From Capronia americana (Eukaryota; Ascomycota; Eurotiomycetes; Chaetothyriales; Herpotrichiellaceae), in the NCBI GenBank assembly GCA_016110215.1, contig JADWQD010000010.1, positions 558,001 through 622,000 of the forward strand: 64,000 nt of DNA. Reading direction: 5' to 3'. Below are positions 62,801-64,000 of this stretch, in pieces. The notes under the pieces are model-generated. The model had not been told where the DNA came from. It did no database searches and worked only from the letters and a program-made list of their open reading frames with translations. Each line of letters begins with the position of its first letter. Within the stretch, counting starts at the first letter, position 1. A program made the position numbers and the translations under genes.

Positions 62801-64000
62801 ACATGTGTCGCGTGAATGGTCGTGATGGACTAAGTTGTGAATGGTCATCAGTGTTCGATATGCGTGCGAAGTACTTGGCAAAAGCAGAATGCTTTCCTAT
62901 CTTATCGATGGATCGACAGAACCTTTCCGATCTACGCGATGATACGAATGCAATGAATCGAAGCAGTTGTACGGAGTACGCCTTGCTTCAGCCCTTGACG
63001 TGACATCACGAGAGTGGCATGCATCGTCAAGACAACCTTAAGGTTTCCTGGTGGCGAGATGCGTGCCTCGATGGACATGGTTCACAGGACACGCGTCCTG
63101 TCTTTGCCTGCTCGCCTGCTCGCCTTCAACAGAGCCGACGGTTGGCTTGTCGGCGGGGTTCCTTGCGTCTGTTCTCACCACAGGAGTCCACCCAGTCCCA
63201 ATGATGGAATGCACAACTAACACAAATGAACGCCGCGGTTGCCGGTGTGTGTGGACAGTCTTCAGCCAGGAGTTGAAGCGGGAAAGGTTCAATCCACGTG
63301 GCACTAGGGTCACGCTGGATGGGCTTGCTTTTTGCAGCGCAAGAGACATGACTTGGCCGCAGGTTTGAGTTTGGCCATGGCTCAACTTGCAGATGGAGGG
63401 AGGGGCAGGGAGGGGGAATCTCATGGGCAGCAGCCGCCCAACAGCGCCAACACCTCAGCGTGCCTGGCAGGTGTCCGGAGGCGCTTTCCGCGGCGAATCG
63501 AGACTTCCATAGGCGCACTGCCCGTGGGCAAGAGGCCGATCCTCCCAGGCCCTGGGCGTCACTAACCACGTACTCCGCATGTCTGCACGCAAAGCCTCAC
63601 CACACCGCCACATTTCCCTTCGGCTGCTTTGCTTCTCGACTTGCGCTGCGATACGAGGCTTTGAGCCAGAGCGTTCCACTCATCTTGTTCCCGGATACGA
63701 GCAGATTTGAACTTTTGTCTTTTGACACTGACTCCGCTCAGATCGTGCTCAGACTAAACAGCCTTTATGCCTCTCTTGGAAATGATAGTCTTCGCGAAGC
63801 GAAAATGTCGGAGTGAAAGAGTGTCCGTACGAGTACCACTTGCTCATGGACCAAGCCACTTACGAGGCGCCTCTAGACGCTGGATTCAGTTCTCACTAAC
63901 CCTCTGGCGTCTCCAGTTCTGCCATCAGGTGGATCGGTGTCCTGCAGGTTCATGGAATCATGGTCAAAATCCACGCGGTCGCACAGATCACGATTCGGCA
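59846..64000. other. Gene-poor 4.2-kb end of window
   Basis: No gene was supported. Open frames such as 60682-61077 (no early ATG) and 63460-63816 lack recognisable features. Several GTACGGAGTAC-type motifs occur (62520, 62970, and partial ones at 61174, 61195, 63570). The sequence could hold a non-coding RNA, decayed genes or the far promoter of a gene outside the window. Confidence 0.4.

Noticed and set aside
63275..63310. GGTTCAATCC-like stretch resembling a tRNA B-box
   Set aside because: The surrounding sequence gives no cloverleaf.
1..64000. Transposons, CRISPR arrays, phage or bacterial operons
   Set aside because: No transposase or reverse-transcriptase motifs, long terminal repeats, spacer arrays or operon-type gene packing were seen; all firm genes are eukaryotic with spliceosomal introns or single exons.

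Overview
The window is nuclear DNA of a filamentous ascomycete (Pezizomycotina). The genes carry one to four short introns (about 50-130 bp), typically with GTRNGY-like donors, a GCTAAC or CTAAC branch site and a CAG/TAG acceptor. The gene content is typically fungal: an ApsA/Num1 cortical anchor, RTA1 and YTP1 membrane proteins, Zn2Cys6 regulators, Spt4, Spo12 and Puf3. A class-level placement (Dothideomycetes or Eurotiomycetes) would be a guess. There is no bacterial, viral or clear transposon DNA, no CRISPR array, and no tRNA or rRNA that I could find.

Layout. 1-8 kb: a small disordered-protein gene, a broken protein-kinase gene, mitochondrial GABA transaminase, SPT4 (convergent with it) and PP5-type phosphatase PPT1 (divergent from SPT4). 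8-18 kb: an F-box-like Cys-rich protein, a small protein built of four 16-residue repeats, a secreted six-hairpin glycosidase-like protein and an ACSF3-like acyl-CoA synthetase. 17.6-18.9 kb: a microsatellite-rich convergent gap. 19-26 kb, minus strand: an AhpD-like protein, VPS18 and a 12-TM MFS transporter. 27-34 kb: an RTA1 protein, a possible decayed membrane gene, a YTP1-like protein and a divergent Zn2Cys6 regulator. 35-46.5 kb, all minus strand: a SPO12-like protein, a PQ-loop vacuolar transporter, a DUF6594-like soluble protein, a second Zn2Cys6 regulator and PUF3. 49-58.5 kb: a conserved single-pass membrane protein, ApsA and FYV10/GID9. The last 5.4 kb is gene-poor, with two exon-like pieces of an unidentified gene.

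Most genes are unrelated housekeeping or regulatory genes, and no biosynthetic cluster is evident. The closest thing to a functional neighbourhood is 24-34 kb, where three membrane-protein genes (MFS, RTA1, YTP1) lie beside a Zn2Cys6 regulator that shares a promoter region with YTP1. Joint regulation there is inference only.

Several gene models rest on exons reconstructed by reading splice sites: SPT4, the SPO12 second exon, the first exons of PUF3 and FYV10, the 3' exon of ApsA, and the repeat-protein gene. The main hunting results are the four-repeat protein at 11.1-11.9 kb, an 11-bp-phased GTGAC array at 8.1 kb, a nonsense-mutated kinase with a GC-AG intron, a tandem repeat abutting the PQ-loop start codon, and an over-represented intergenic TACGGAGTAC motif.
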